This document shows positions 1 to 12,412 of a stretch of 64,000 bases of DNA, piece by piece. This DNA is from Epiperipatus broadwayi (lineage: Eukaryota > Onychophora > Udeonychophora > Euonychophora > Peripatidae). The position numbers were made by a program, and so were the translations under genes. The notes beneath the pieces were generated by a model. It ran no database searches. It had not been told where the DNA came from and saw nothing but the letters and a program-made list of their open reading frames with translations. The stretch lies in the NCBI GenBank assembly GCA_028023455.1, contig JAQFVV010000014.1, forward strand, positions 5,012,280 through 5,076,279, written 5' to 3'. Numbering within the stretch: the stretch's first letter is position 1; every line of letters starts with the position of its first letter.

Positions 1-657
1 GAATCAATGCTCAAAATTACAGCTTCAGAATTTAATAGATGTAACCAATCAAGCAAGTTTTTAAACAAAAATAAAATTCAATTTATTCCATATCTAAAGC
101 ATGGCCTATTTTATATGTAGTTTAATTCTTGTCTACATGAAAGGATTCACTTTTATTCATTTTTAAAATTCATAAAGGTCAAAAAAGTAAATATTGCATT
201 TTCCCAACAACTTAAACTAAAATGGAATCATAAAAAATGTTTGTTTTAATTAATTCAGATTCAAGTACAGGTCACAGATATGATAAATAGATAACTACCA
301 GTAAATCAAGCTTATTATCCTGAATACTATGTGTGAATATGCAAAAGCATATAGTCTTTCATGAAAATTAGAACTAGGGTATATGTAAATGAAACTAAAT
401 TTATAACTGGGTTGTAATGGGTCTTACACTTGTTTTTAAAACTTAATAGATCTAGGACAGTTAGTTTTTGCATTGGCTGAATAAGATAAAGGAGTTCTTA
501 AATGTTTATTAACAGTATTTGGTTTATTATCAAGACTGAAAATTATAATGTTAGAAAAACACTGTACTTATTACATATGTGTACACACCACATGAATGTG
601 TTCACAGATTGCAAATATAAAAAACCATGTTTAGTGGGTTCATCCATGTAACATTTT

Positions 658-1380
658 AGTTTAAAAATTCCATCATTTTAATTTGATCACACAAGCCCTC
701 AATTGAGAAAAGAAAACTATACAATTGTAGAGGTATTGTAGACAGAGGCACTGAAAATTTTACAACTGAAAAATAGGTGTATACAATTGAAAAATAATAA
801 TAAATAAATACAAATTCAGGAAAATTTGTTTTTAAAATTTTTTTTCCAAATAGGAGGAAGTTTACATGTGTCATTGCGTTTGCTGATACAATTTGGTCTT
901 TTTAGTATCTCAATAGTTTCTCTGATCTTACATTGGTATAGCTTTTCACATCTGGATAGTATACTGGTTTTAGAAAAATCAATGTTGTGTTCTGAATCCA
1001 TAGCATGGATCAAGGGTGCTGCTGATGATGAATGTTGTTTGACTGCATTAGCAGGTTCATCCCTTCTATCATTGATGTGGCAATTGCTCATACCTACATA
1101 AAAAGACAATTTTTATTATAACCATTTGGTAACAATACATTGTTTATATGACGTATTTTTATTTGAAATTTTTTTAAAAAAAAAAACAAATTTTCCTAAA
1201 TTTTTATTTATTTATTATTATTTTTCAATTTTATACACCTATTTTTCAGTTGTGGAATTTCCAGTGATCTTCCACAACTATTTTTATTAACACTATTGGC
1301 AGTGTCTCTACAATTATATAGTTTTCATTTCCCAGTTGAGGGTTTGTGTGGTCAAATTGAAACATTGGAATTTTTAAACT
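658..1380. mobile_element. Penelope-like remnant with inverted arms
   Basis: Seen: the block 658-840 recurs as its reverse complement at about 1180-1380. It starts AGTTTAAAAATTCC on the left and ends GGAATTTTTAAACT on the right, with matching internal words such as ACACAARCCCTCAA and AAAAATAGGTGTATA. The arms enclose a coding remnant (819-1098). Known: Penelope-like elements frequently carry LTR-like sequence in inverted orientation. Arm similarity is imperfect, so the insertion is not young. Confidence 0.6.
819..1098 (-). pseudogene. Penelope GIY-YIG endonuclease C-terminal fragment
   Basis: The minus-strand frame shows HNIDFSKTSILSRCEKLYQ, then KIRETIEILKRPNCISKRND and LPPIWKKNF. This follows the pattern at the C-terminus of Penelope-like polyproteins after the GIY-YIG core: H.IDF..T.IL.R...Y...IREAIEI, then a short stretch with N.R.D...L...W. 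The GIY-YIG catalytic core and all of the RT are missing from this locus. It lies between the inverted arms 658-840 and 1180-1380. No functional product is expected. Confidence 0.6.
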
Positions 1381-1650
1381 AAAATCTTACATAGATAAAA
1401 CCTTAAATCACATTATATATATTTATAATAATACAAATTATAAGAAATAAAAGCTAACTGAATTATTATATGAAAATTATATCAACACATCTCTCATGCA
1501 TAAACAAATTGATAGAATATCAGCAATCTGTTGCAAGGCAATATTACAGTTAGACAGTAAATGGAATCCTAAGTGAAGTGTTGTTTTGAAAACAGGTTGC
1601 TGATATAATACTGGTTTCCTAAGCATAAGAACAGAACTGTAATGATTGAT

Positions 1651-1651
<1 letters not shown>

Positions 1652-1683
<32 letters not shown>
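1652..1683. repeat. (TA)n microsatellite
   Basis: About 16 TA units, just downstream (in gene sense) of dynein exon 1798-1958. Similar short TA tracts occur at 3459-3479 and 45542-45566. Confidence 0.9.
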
Positions 1684-1685
<2 letters not shown>

Positions 1686-1797
1686 AGTAGGTGAGTTGCA
1701 ATATTAATTAATAACTAATTATTTAATTTTAAATGGAGTTAAACATACATAGAAAAATTAAGAATAACTTATCAATAATCATAAAACATCCACTTAC

Positions 1798-1958
1798 GCT
1801 CGCATGCAATCAATGACAGTGTGATGAATAAGTTTAATGACTTCATTTGCAGGAGGATATATACTTATATCTGGTATGGCCAGAATAGAATCAACTTCAA
1901 ACAAAGGTTTATTACCAGTAAGCAAATCATTAAACATTTGAAAGTTAGATACAAGCAT
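1798..1958 (-). CDS. Dynein heavy chain exon (third of three seen)
   Basis: Seen: on the minus strand a T-rich tract ending TTTATTTAAG is followed by an open 161-bp stretch and a consensus donor GTAAGT at 1797-1792. It opens in phase 0 and closes in phase 2, with 53 whole codons. The product contains FNDLLTGNKPLFEVDSILAI followed by PDISIYPPANEVIKLIHHTV. Family knowledge: dynein heavy chains have, just after the YWE block of DHC_N1, a block of the form F..L......PLF....L..P.I.I.P...E..K......C, which this matches. The previous exon in gene order (29827-30015) ends in phase 0, so the two join without a break. Dynein heavy chains are ATP-driven microtubule motors; this part is tail, not motor. 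Axonemal type is inferred; the paralogue is unresolved. The next exon is outside the window or unseen. Confidence 0.85.
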
Positions 1959-3648
1959 CTTAAATAAAAGCAAAAAGTGTTAATTTAAAAATAATATTGT
2001 TCTCATACTACAAGTTAATATGTATATTAGTATATATATATTGTAATAATATAGAAAAAATGGGGTAAATTATGAGATGGGAAACCATCATCATTCCCAA
2101 ATAAACGAAATTTAAATTTAAATATAAAAGAAATAAGCATGAGAGATCAGCACAGAACTAATTATAAGTTTACCAGCATTACACAAAATCAATAATCGTT
2201 CATCATCAATGGCATGATCAACAATAAAAATAAATCAACAGTCCATATTGTGACTGGATTTGAAATGTGTTTACTATAGACCAGGCTAATCACTTAGCTC
2301 TTGCCAGATTGTGGCAGATGGATGCACAAACTTAAGTGCTAATCCAGAAAAATATAACAATTAAAAAATAATGCTGGGATACTAAATCATGCAGATTATC
2401 ATCAATACTACGGCCACTTAACACCATTAATGTATTGGCAACTATAAACTTGAATTTCTAAATAAATAATTAAAATAAAATGTAGTGCATGGACTTTAAA
2501 GGGTATACCTTTTGTGACATATAGCATCATCATCATCTGGATGTCCATAACCCTAAACATAACCCCCTTTTATATAATAGAATGTTATGCATGAATAAAA
2601 CTCAGAAAGCAAAAGATCTATAATTGTTACTCTGATCAAAAGATATAATACAAACATATAATATTCTAAAACTTTTCAGATTAAATAAAGTCATGGAATA
2701 ACTTTAACAACGAAATATAAATTTATTAATTAAAAACAATAAAATGAAATTAAGATCTGCTAAATAGGCTACAAATATTAATGTAGCATTTTTATTTTGA
2801 TTAATACAATAAGCTATGACATTGTGATTTACAAATACCTCATAATCAGTTTACATAAAACACACCTATATATAAGCTCTCAGATATTCTGTATAATGAT
2901 TTAAAAATTAACATGGTCAAATTTTGATTGACTTATCAATCACTTCTTTTTTAGTAATACATAAATGCAGACGTATGTGTGTATGTAAATAATATTTATA
3001 GTATAAATCAAAGTTATTAATTTATTATTTATAATGGTAAAAAAGGTTTTTCTTTTTTCTTTTTTTTTAAATATATATATATTACTTCTTTGACGGTCCA
3101 TAAAAGTTTTTTTTTTTTTTTAGTTACTCTTAATTAATTATGAACATTTTAAAAAATACTTCAGCAAGTTTTTTTTTTGTTTTCCAATCTAGAAAGATTT
3201 GTGAAGTTTACTTTTTTTTAAATTTCAAAATAAAACATTTATAAATCAATCCTTTGGTTTTAGATTTATAATTCAAGCAAAAATTATTTACTTGTTTTAC
3301 TTTTAAATTAGAGATTTCAACAATTGTAATTTTCACTAAAAAGTTTCACTTTTAATAAATAAAACTGGAATAGTTATTTATTAATTCTAGTTTTAGTTGA
3401 ATAATTTAGTCAAAAATTATTTATCTTTAAAACCAGCTGATATCTGTAAGTACTTTATATATATATATATATATATATGATGCAGTACCTTTGTCTGCGA
3501 TTCTTTCTATATTGATAAAACTGTACAAACATGGTTCTCTTGGTAAATTGGTCCTTACAAAAAATCATAGACTGGCTTATTGTCATCTTCAGAAAAAATA
3601 TAATCCAGTAACTGTTGGTTATACATACATTCAGTTCCATTTAGTCTA

Positions 3649-3819
3649 GAAATTGATAAACTTCAAGATACTAGCTAATGAACAATATATATGGGCTAAT
3701 GGCCCACAGAATCTGGTCCTGATCTCCATGTGATAAAGACTATCACTGTCAACTAGGAGTGGCTGGATACACTGTCTCATGTCTTCAGTTATAACATCAT
3801 AGTCATCATCTGTTATAAT
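3649..3819 (-). other. Exon-like open stretch, unidentified
   Basis: Minus strand: TTTTTACAG followed by an open frame with a fairly complex composition (IITDDDYDVITEDMRQCIQ, then a CGPLAHIYC segment) ending at a TAG. I found no good donor before the stop. It lies inside the dynein intron and would interrupt the phase-0 join 29827/1958, so it is not needed for the dynein product. It may be an exapted repeat, a pseudo-exon or a transposon piece; I do not recognise it. Confidence 0.25.
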
Positions 3820-4336
3820 CTGTAAAAACTGTAAAACTCTTCTCTAATCTTTTTTCCAACCTTTTTATAGTTAGGATGGAATTAAAAAACAATAATTAGA
3901 AGCAAGTTTTCTTTATTTTGATTGAAAAAAGTTAATGGCTCTTTTTTAATTCACCTTAATCCTTTCAAAAACAACTTGGAAGGATTTTTATCAAAATATG
4001 TTTTATAAGCTTTAATTTTTTTAAAAAACTTATTCAATCAAAATAGTGAAATTTTATAATTACCAGTATATCTAATGTAATATAAAAACATGTTTGTTTT
4101 AATTTCAAAATCATAATTAATACAATATTAATTACACATTTTAAAATGTTTAATTTAATAAAAAAGTTTTAATTCAAAATTATTTAATCCTTAACTATTA
4201 TTCCAGTGTAATATAGAAAATATCTACAAAACAATTTTTGTCTGTGTTTATTTCTACTTTTCCTTTCAAGTTTATATATATATCTGTATAAGCACTACTA
4301 TGTTGTTGTATGCTACAAGGCATATAACTATTCCAA

Positions 4337-6183
4337 TTATAATGGTCAGAATGAATTGGAGTTTTACTGTATCTGTACTACAGAGTGCCACTAGGCTACT
4401 TGAACCTAGAAAATTTATAGAGTAGGCAGATATGCACTGCTAAGATCTAACTTTACATATATATGGTTTTATTCAGACCATCAGCCCAATGCCACTATCT
4501 CAGTGAGATGCAGAGATTTATAAAATAATTCTTATCTAAAAATATTTTCAATATTAAAAAAATAATAGAAGCCACTGCCAGTAATAACACACACAAATAT
4601 TTATCTAAACATATATAAGATTTAAAATTATTTTAGTATCACTTTTACTCTAAAATTTAACTTACATTTTAACTTGGATTTTAGAATTTAATTTATGTTT
4701 TAACTTTTATAAGTTCGCACTGATGAGTTTTATATTTATTAGAGTGTCGAGTTATGAATGGACTACATAGATTGCATTTGAAAAGAAAATATTCTATCCC
4801 TTATTTAACCTTAGGCCAAAAGTTTGCAGTCAAACCAATGCCAATCCATCTGATATATCGTTGTATTCAATGCAGCATGAATATGACAGCACCAATACCA
4901 TACTGTCAGGAATGTACATCTGAACAGCATGGTTATAGGAGACATTGTCTCTTGTCCAGACAGGAATACTACATCTGTCTGATGAGAAGAGCAATAAAAA
5001 AACTCCATAGGAAGGGATTATGTTTTCCATCTTACTATCCCATTCCATAGGCAAAAAGGAGGTGTGCAGTGTATAATGCGATCTTGCATGTAGCAGACCT
5101 CATACTACATTTACTAATTACACCAATATATCCAATCCATTGACCCAATTTAACTATGAAACAAATAACCTAAGATTACCCTCCCTTAAACTAACATAAC
5201 TTTAGGAATCTATGCAGCCATTCATGCCTGACTTACATTTAACATTTATTAAGTTTATTTTAAAAGAAAAAAAAATCATAATAAAAACTTAAAAGAGCAG
5301 AAAAAATAAATTAATGAAAATGATTTAACAAACAAATAATACATTCAATAAAAATAATTAATAAATAATTTAGTTTGGTCAGATAGGAAATACTATTGCT
5401 ATAATTTAAATACTGGAAAAATTTTATATTTAATGTTCATGAATTTTCTAAAGTTCTTACGGTTTTAAAAGGTCCATATTTTATAGTTGCTTGTAATTTT
5501 GAATGTGAATTCCCATGAAGTCATGAGGAGATTGGTGTGCACTTAGCCAGTGGTCTTTTATTGTAGCTGGTATTTAATTGCTGGGCCCAGATGTCCTATA
5601 GTCCACAATATGAGAAAACAATGTTTAATTTTTTTAAAACAACTAAAGGAATTAAAAGTGTGTCTTTCAATCCCTTTTCCTCCAACTCTCTCCAACTTAA
5701 CACATCTCTTTCCTTAGATTGTAGACTTTTGGATCCAGTGGACATTACGTCGTGACAATAATGATCTTTTTGTTGAGGTTCGTTTCCTGGGGATTTCTTT
5801 TATTGGCTATTAGTATCTATTGTTTTTTCTCCTATCTGACCATTACTTCTACATTTTGGAATGCCCAAGGGCTAGTTTACTTTTACTAATTAAAATAATC
5901 ATTTCTATTTTAATACAAATAGAATTAATTAAATTATTGTACAATGTTTTTTATCTTAAATCTTTCAAGTCTTTTTCTTAATATTTAGTTTTAAAACTTT
6001 TTCTTTTTTTTTTAATAAAGTTTTCTTTTAATAATTTTTCATCTGTGCGATTTTATATATTAGAGTTTAGATGATTTTTAATTTTCAATTTTTAATTATT
6101 AAAAAAGAAGTTTTTATTTGCTAACTTTTTTTTAATGTCTAAATTTTAAAATAAATAATGTAACGGCATGTGTGCCCATTACA
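4337..6183 (+). mobile_element. Dispersed repeat family A, copy 1
   Basis: Seen: this ~1.85-kb segment matches the reverse complement of 59698-61677 over its length. Shared parts are the outer words GTATCTGYACTACAGAGTGCC, a SATCTCASTGAG block, a Cys-rich ORF, a ATTACACCAATATATCCAATCC segment, a GGTCAGATAGG-type block, and a terminal palindrome TGTAACGGCATGTGTGCCCATTACA (6159-6183). The terminal sequence starts TGTAA and ends TTACA. The unit looks like a long-terminal-repeat-like or other non-autonomous element inserted in TA-rich DNA; the class is unresolved. Confidence 0.6.
4754..5160 (+). pseudogene. Family A Cys-rich ORF, copy 1
   Basis: An open frame of about 98 codons begins at 4754 (LHLKRKYSIPYL..., RCIQCSMN, PYCQECTSEQHGY). 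It is clearly homologous to the longer ORF of copy 2 (60825-61295, minus). The paired CX2C motifs (CIQC, CQEC) suggest a zinc-binding fold, by inference only. After the first ~75 residues this copy shifts or stops relative to copy 2, although recognisable sequence continues past 5100. I do not recognise the protein family. Conservation across copies suggests it once was expressed by the element. Confidence 0.45.
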
Positions 6184-6205
6184 CAATACATATATATATA
6201 TAATT

Positions 6206-6560
6206 TTTAAAATCAATCAACATTTAGACAATCTCAATATCAATAATAATCAACAATCTCAATCAGCGGTCCAATATATTTATAAAGACACTAAAGATTC
6301 CAACTTGACCACAGATTACCTGTTTAAGAAGATTTATTTAAGCTTCTTTGTATCAATAATTTGTCTCTATGGTCAAGTTATAATCTTTAGTGTCTATATA
6401 AATATATTGGACCATACATAAAAGTGGGATTCCATCTTTACTGTTAAAAGTAGATTGCCTTGACAACAGACTGAGATTGTTGATTGTTATTGATATTGTA
6501 ATTGCCTATGTTTTGAGTGTTTGTAATGATTACTTATAAAAACCTATTTAACCTTAATAT
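6206..6560. repeat. Fold-back repeat with ~44-bp arms
   Basis: The arm at 6269-6312 (GGTCCAATATATTTATAAAG...TTGACCA) is repeated inverted at 6371-6414 (TGGTCAAG...ATATTGGACC). An outer pair, ATATCAATAATAATCAACAATC near 6235 and GATTGTTGATTGTTATTGATAT near 6475, extends the palindrome. The transcript would fold into a long hairpin. Confidence 0.7.
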
Positions 6561-6687
6561 GTATTACACTTATTATTTAAGTAATACATTGAGTGCAATT
6601 TGAAAACCATAATTGCAGTTTAAATGTTGCAATTGACTATTTATTAGTTTGTATTTAGAACACATTATATCTATGTATTTAAAGAGG

Positions 6688-6920
6688 TTCATTTAAGCTT
6701 CTTTATATCAATAATTTGTCTCTGTGGTCAAGTTGCAATAATGTCTATATAAATATATTGGACCATAAATAAAAGTGATATTCCACCTTTATTGTTAAAA
6801 TGAGGTGGCCTTGACAATAATTTGAGATTATTGACTGTTATTAATATTAGGATTGTCTATGTCTTGACTGATATTAATGATAATTTATAAAAACCCATTT
6901 AATCTTGAGCATTATTACAC
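6688..6920. repeat. Direct copy of the fold-back right half
   Basis: Repeats 6338-6560 in the same orientation with ~15-20% differences by eye. Shared words are TTTAAGCTTCTTTRTATCAATAATTTGTCTCT, ATATATTGGACCATA and TAATTTATAAAAACC. It makes a tandem pair with a period of ~350 bp. Confidence 0.65.
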
Positions 6921-6941
6921 ATTGTGTATATATATATATTG

Positions 6942-8727
6942 TACCAAAGTACATTGATATTTAATTAATCTTATAAAACTCGCCTTTTAAAAATATAAAA
7001 ATTTGAAAGAATAAAATGTAAAACTAAAGAGCAGGGGGGGAGGGATTTATTATTAAATAAAAATAAACTGTAAATGCTTTTAAAAATGATGAGATTTTTT
7101 TTTGTTTAAAAAAGAAGAAATAAGTCTTATAATAAAAATGATTTAATATTGTTTTGATTAATTTATAATAAAATAATAAAGAAAATTTGTTTTATCTTAT
7201 AATAAAACAATTAAATATGTGTGTGTGTGTGTGAAAGTTTTAAAGAAAAATAAAAGCAAAAAGCTGATAATTTCATGAGACAAGAGACGCTTCTGTTAAT
7301 AAAGTTTTTCCATTGTTTAAAACAGTATAAATATCTCAACATTTTGCTATTCGGGACTCTCTCTATTTTTAAAAAAAAAAAAAAAATTCTTAAAGCAATA
7401 AATATAACAGTTATTTAAAGTGTTATATTTCCAAACATGTTGCACTATTAAATTGTCGCAGTGTGCAGTCAGCTGGACCATCTCTATGCATTTAAGATCT
7501 GCAATTAGTTCAGAAGGAAACCATGTTCAAATAAACTAAATGAGTAGCGGAGTGTGTGTACACTAAACCAGCCATGAAAGTCATACCGTATTACAGGATT
7601 CCAGGAGGAGTCGTTAGCCAGTTGTAAATGATTTTAAAGTAATTCCATTGTGCTGTGTAAGTCATATTGAACTTATAAAATCCTAGGTAATTATTGACTT
7701 TAATATCCTCTCATTCCTGATTTTTCTTTAAAAAATAAAAAATAAACTGTATTAAATAAACTTTAAACTTTATGAATTAATCTTTAAGAAAATAAAACTT
7801 TAAACTTCATGAGATAATATTTTGGAATAATAATAATAAATGATATCAGCTTCTATAATGAATAATATTTAAAGACATTGCATGCATGTATGTGTGAGTT
7901 TAAAACTAATGTAACATGTATATTTATTTATTGAGTTAATGTATTAAAATGTTTATTTCAATTTAAAAAGAAAGTGTGCATGTTTTAATTATAAGATAAA
8001 ACAATTGATTTATTTTAAATAAAAAGAAAATACTTAAACTATTTTTTCTTAAAATATTTATGTTTATTTTTAATACATGCAGGTAAGTATAATAATATAT
8101 TTTAATAAAGTGGGGAGGGAAAAAATCTAACCATTGATAATAAATAATTGATTTTAAAATTAAAAGGATAAAAAAATTATAAAATTATTTTAAAATAAGG
8201 ATTTGTTGGTTTAAAGACATAAATGTTTGTTGTGTTCAGTACAATATTATTTATTATTTATTTGTAAAAATTGAAGTATTAGAGTGGACATTTTTTCGTT
8301 TAGCTAGGACAGTTCGTTTAATTATCATACTATTTTTTTTAAATAGTAGTAGTAGCTTTGGGCGGTGTATTTGGCATACAAGTTTTTTCTCTTAGAGGGT
8401 GATTAGAAACCGATTGAGCTAGCAGGGATCTCAGGTACCAAATTGGACTGATCAGATGTACATGTTAATTACACTGTAATTAGCTGGTGCCTAGAGGGTT
8501 TTCTTCTTTAAAAAACATAAAGTGTTTATTTGGTCAGTGTTTGTTTGATAGTCGAGTGTGGGCATTGTTGGTAGTTTACTACTGATAATAGTTTACACTT
8601 TATCTGAGAACTAAATACCTTCAAAGACTGGGTAATTCAGTAAGGCAAAGCAAAGAAAAGTAGTAGTTGATATTTTTAGTAATTGTTTTTGTTTTCGTCG
8701 TGTTGGTATTAGTTGAGGTGTTTTAAA
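6942..8727. repeat. 1.8-kb direct duplication, copy 1
   Basis: Runs from ACCAAAGTACATTGATATTTAAT to TTTTAAAGGGAAGGTGG and is near-identical to 9779-11583 (scattered substitutions and small indels). It includes a G-rich word (GCAGGGGGGGAGGG near 7032), an A14 tract, and the moderately GC-rich block 7450-7620. No ORF of note and no transposase or RT was recognised. TG/CA ends are not evident, so I do not call it an LTR. Confidence 0.8.
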
Positions 8728-8737
8728 GGGAAGGTGG

Positions 8738-9250
8738 GCAGTTCATGTGGTGTGCCAACGTGGCCTGAAACTAGACATTTCAAGTGGAAGAACTGACGTA
8801 AGTTGTAGTTTGGAGGGGCATTCCGTGCATTAATATAGGTAGTTGGACATTTATTAGGTGCATTAACGTGGCCTGAGATTAGTTGTTTTAAGTAATAGGA
8901 CCATAGTTTGATGGTCATTTGGCACATAAACATAGGACCAATGTAAATGGTAGTTGGATGTTTATGTGGTGCATTAAAGGGGCCTGAAACTAGTCATTGC
9001 AAATAGTAGGATGAACATAAGCTGTATTAGGACATTCATTCAACACATCAATGTGGCCTGAAATTGGTTGTTCAAATAGTAGGAACAATGCAAGTTGTAG
9101 TTGGGTGTTGTATTAATGGGGCCTGGGAATAGTAGTAGCAAATGATAGGACCAATATAAGCAGTAGTTGGACATTCATTTGGCGCATTGACATGGCCTGA
9201 AACTGGTTAGAAGAAACAACTTGAGCTATAGTTAGTCATTTTAGATGGTG
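8738..9250. repeat. Degenerate ~74-bp minisatellite
   Basis: The anchor word GGCCTGRRAYTRG recurs near 8762, 8870, 8981, 9055, 9120 and 9194 (spacings 108, 111, 74, 65, 74, compatible with a ~37-bp subunit). Surrounding words GTAGTTGGACATTCATTTGG and AATAGTAGGACCAATGTAAG recur in the same order. It is G-richer than the surroundings and lies between the two 1.8-kb copies. Confidence 0.7.
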
Positions 9251-9778
9251 GGTCAAAGTTGGCCATTGATAATATAGGGGATATTTGTTGAAAGAGAAGT
9301 TTAGAAAATGTGTTGATAGGGTATTTGTTTTTTTAGAACCGGGTAGTTTTGGTGTAATTATTAAAGGTGATTTTCATGTGACATTATAACATGGAAGCGT
9401 AATCCTTAAGATAGAAAAGAAAATAATAAGGGGCACTCCGAATAAATGAAGATAGATGAACAAGAGGCATAAAATTAAAACTTAGAGGGTGAGGGTTGAT
9501 TGTACATATGTTTTGACATTTAAAATGTTTTGGGTTGTTTTTTTTTTTTTTGGTTGAAATAATGCTAGATAGATCAGTAATAGAATAATAGAAAGAGTTT
9601 TTTGATCAATTTTAATAAAAATATCAAGGGGTGGAAATTGTAATAAATAATTATAAATACATGTGTACAGTTAAACAAACTTTAATTAAATAAAACTATA
9701 TAATGTCTATAAATTTAAATTTTGAAACTAAAATTCTCAGAATGATATTTTAGTTTCAGAGGAGAGTCGGAGATAATA

Positions 9779-11583
9779 TACCAAAGTACATTGATATTTA
9801 ATGAATCTTATAAATCTCGCCTTTTAAAAATATAAAAATTTGAAAGAATAAAATGTAAAACTAAAGAGCAGGGGAGGGGGGGATTTATTATTAAATAAAA
9901 ATAAACCATAAATGCTTTTAAAAATGATGAGATTTTTTTTGTTTAAAAAAGAAGAAAAAAGTCTTATAATAAAAATGATTTAATATTGTTTTGATTAATT
10001 TATAATAAAATAATAAAGAAAATTCGTTTTATCTTATAATAAAACAATTAAATAATGTGCATGTGTGTATGGAAGTTTTAAAGAAAAATAGAAGCAAAAA
10101 GCTGATAATTTCATGAGACAAGAGTCGCTACTGTTAATAAAGTTTTTCCATTGCTTAAAACAGTATAAATATCTCAACATTTTGCTATTCGGACTCTCTA
10201 TTTTTAAAAAAAAAAAAAAAAATTCTTAAAACAATAAATATAACAGTTATTTAAACTGTTATATTTCCAAACATGTTGCTCTGTTAAATCATCATGGTGT
10301 GCAGTCATCTGGACCTTCTCTATGCATTTAAGATCTGCAATTCGTTCGGAAGGAAACCATGTTCAAATAAACTAAATGAGTAGCAGAGTGTGTGTACACT
10401 AAACCAGCCACGAAAGTCATACCGTATTACAGGATCCAAGGAGGAGTCGTTAGCCAGTCATAAATGATTTTAAAGTAATTCCATTGTGCTGTGTACATCA
10501 TATTGAACTTATAAAATCCTAGGTAATTATTGACTTTAATATCCTTTCATTCCTGATTTTCCTTTAAAAAATAAAAGATAAACTGTATTAAATAAACTTT
10601 AAACTTTATGAAATAATCTTTAAGAAAATAAAACTTTAAACTTCATGAGATAATATTTTGGAATAATAATAATAAACGATATAAGCTTCTATAATGAATA
10701 ATATTTAAAGACATTGCATGCATGTATGTGTGAGTTTAAAACTAATGTAACGTGTATATTTATTTATTGAGTTGATGTATTAAAATGCTTATTTCAATTT
10801 AAAAAGAAAGTGTGCGTGTTTTAATTACAAGATAAAATGATTGATTTATTTTAAATAAAAACAAAATACTTAAACTATTTTTTCTTAAAATATTTATGTT
10901 TATTTTTAATACATGCAGGTAAGTATAATAATATATTTAAATAAAGTGGGAAGAGAAAAAAATCTAACCATTGATAATAAATAATTGATTTTAAAATTAA
11001 AAGGATAAGGAAATTATAATATTATTTTAAAATAAGGATTTGTTGGTTTAAAGATGTAAATGTTTGCTGCATTCAGTACAATATTATTTATTATTTATTT
11101 TTAAAAATTGAAGTATTAGAGTGGACATTTTTTTGTTTAGCTACGATGGTTCGTTTAATTATTGTAGTATTTTTTTTAAGTAGTAGTAGTAGCAGTAGCT
11201 TTGGGCAGTGTATTTGACATACAAGTTTTTTTCTCTTAGAGGGTGATTAGAAACCGATTGGGCTAGCGGGGATTTCAGGTACCAAATTGGGCTGATCAGA
11301 TGTACATGTTAATTACACTGTAATTAGTTAGTACCTAAAGGATTTTCTTCTTTAAAAAAATAAAGTGTTTATTTGGTCAGTGTTTGTTTGGTAATTGAGT
11401 GTGGATATTGTTGGTGGTTTACTACTGATAATAGTTTACACTTTACCTGAGAACTAAACACCTTCAAAGACTGGGTAATTCAGTAAGGCAAAGCAAAGGA
11501 AAGTAGTAGTTGATATTTTTAGTAATTGTTTTTGTTTTCATCATGTTGGTATTAGTTGAGATGTTTTAAAGGGAAGGTGGATG
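9779..11583. repeat. 1.8-kb direct duplication, copy 2
   Basis: Second copy of 6942-8727. It lacks the minisatellite that follows copy 1; instead it ends at GGGAAGGTGG and runs into a Penelope remnant. The ~2.84-kb offset is consistent with a tandem duplication whose second unit is truncated. Confidence 0.8.
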
Positions 11584-11616
11584 ATTCAATATATATATGT
11601 GTGTGTGATAATATTA

Positions 11617-12412
11617 TTATTCAATGTCTGTATTATTAAAGCAATGTACGTAATTATATAACTGAATATTTGTAAATATTTGTAAATAATTAAAAATGTT
11701 GGCTACAGTTATAATCATATATATAATGTTATTAGAGATTTTAACACAAAATATAAGAATAAAAATTTTAATAATAATATTGATTCTCCTGTTAGTAAAA
11801 AATATGGACATCAATGCCATATATTTCAAATGATCAAATAAGTTTTATAAAGAAAATTTATAAAGGTATATGTGATATTGCATTTTACACACCTCCTACA
11901 TTAAACAAATTAATAAATAATTCCAAAGATAAAACCTCATTTATAAATAAAAATTGTGTCATTTATAAATGAATATGTAGGTGTGGCAGTGGATATATAG
12001 GTGAATCTAGATGTATGTTGGAAAAAAGAAATAATGAACACTTGTTATTATTAAAACGAGTTCAGAAAATCGAAACAAAATTGCATAGTAGATAATGATA
12101 TTTCAGCATCTGTTTTTGCAACCATAATAAATCATGTATTTATGGTTTTGACTTTAATTTTAACAATGTAAAAATATTGCAAATTGAACAAAATAATAAA
12201 AGAAAAATAAAGGAAGCTATGCTAATATAAAAATATAAACAAGACTTAATTAACAGGCAAGCAGCAAATGTTAAGATCATGGTATTGTGGGAAAGTTAAC
12301 ATTTCAAAGCTTTAGTTGACAAAGATTATTGGGATAATCGAAAGCGCTCCTAAGTGGATAAAATTTTTAATTATTTAGTTACTGTATTTACAAATATTCA
12401 GTTTTATATATA
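11617..12412 (+). mobile_element. Penelope-like remnant with inverted arms
   Basis: The left end (ATAACTGAATATTTGTAAAT) recurs inverted at the right end (ATTTACAAATATTCAGTT, 12388-12405). The right arm also contains TTTCAAAGCTTTAGTTGACA and GAAAGCGCTCCTAAGTGGAT, both found in the palindrome 62379-62608. The interior carries a GIY-YIG remnant (11870-12060). Confidence 0.65.
11870..12060 (+). pseudogene. Penelope GIY-YIG core fragment
   Basis: The plus-strand frame reads TPPTLNKLINNSKDKTSFI, then NKNCVIYK (stop) ICRCGSGYIGESRCMLEKRN and NEH. This matches the GIY-YIG module of Penelope-like elements: VYKI.C.CG..YIGeT...L..R..EH. The YIG triad, the downstream Arg and the EH pair are visible. A stop lies between the two halves and the RT is absent. 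It is a relic between inverted arms. Confidence 0.7.

Noticed and set aside
3649-3819. Fourth dynein exon between 29827 and 1958
   Set aside because: The flanking exons already join in phase and in family motif order without it, and there is no good donor before its stop codon.
4811-5054. Minus-strand ORFs overlapping the family A gene
   Set aside because: They are antisense shadows; the plus frame is the one conserved with copy 2.
6942-11583. LTR retrotransposon flanked by 1.8-kb LTRs
   Set aside because: No TG/CA ends, primer site, polypurine tract or coding domain between the copies; the interval is a minisatellite.
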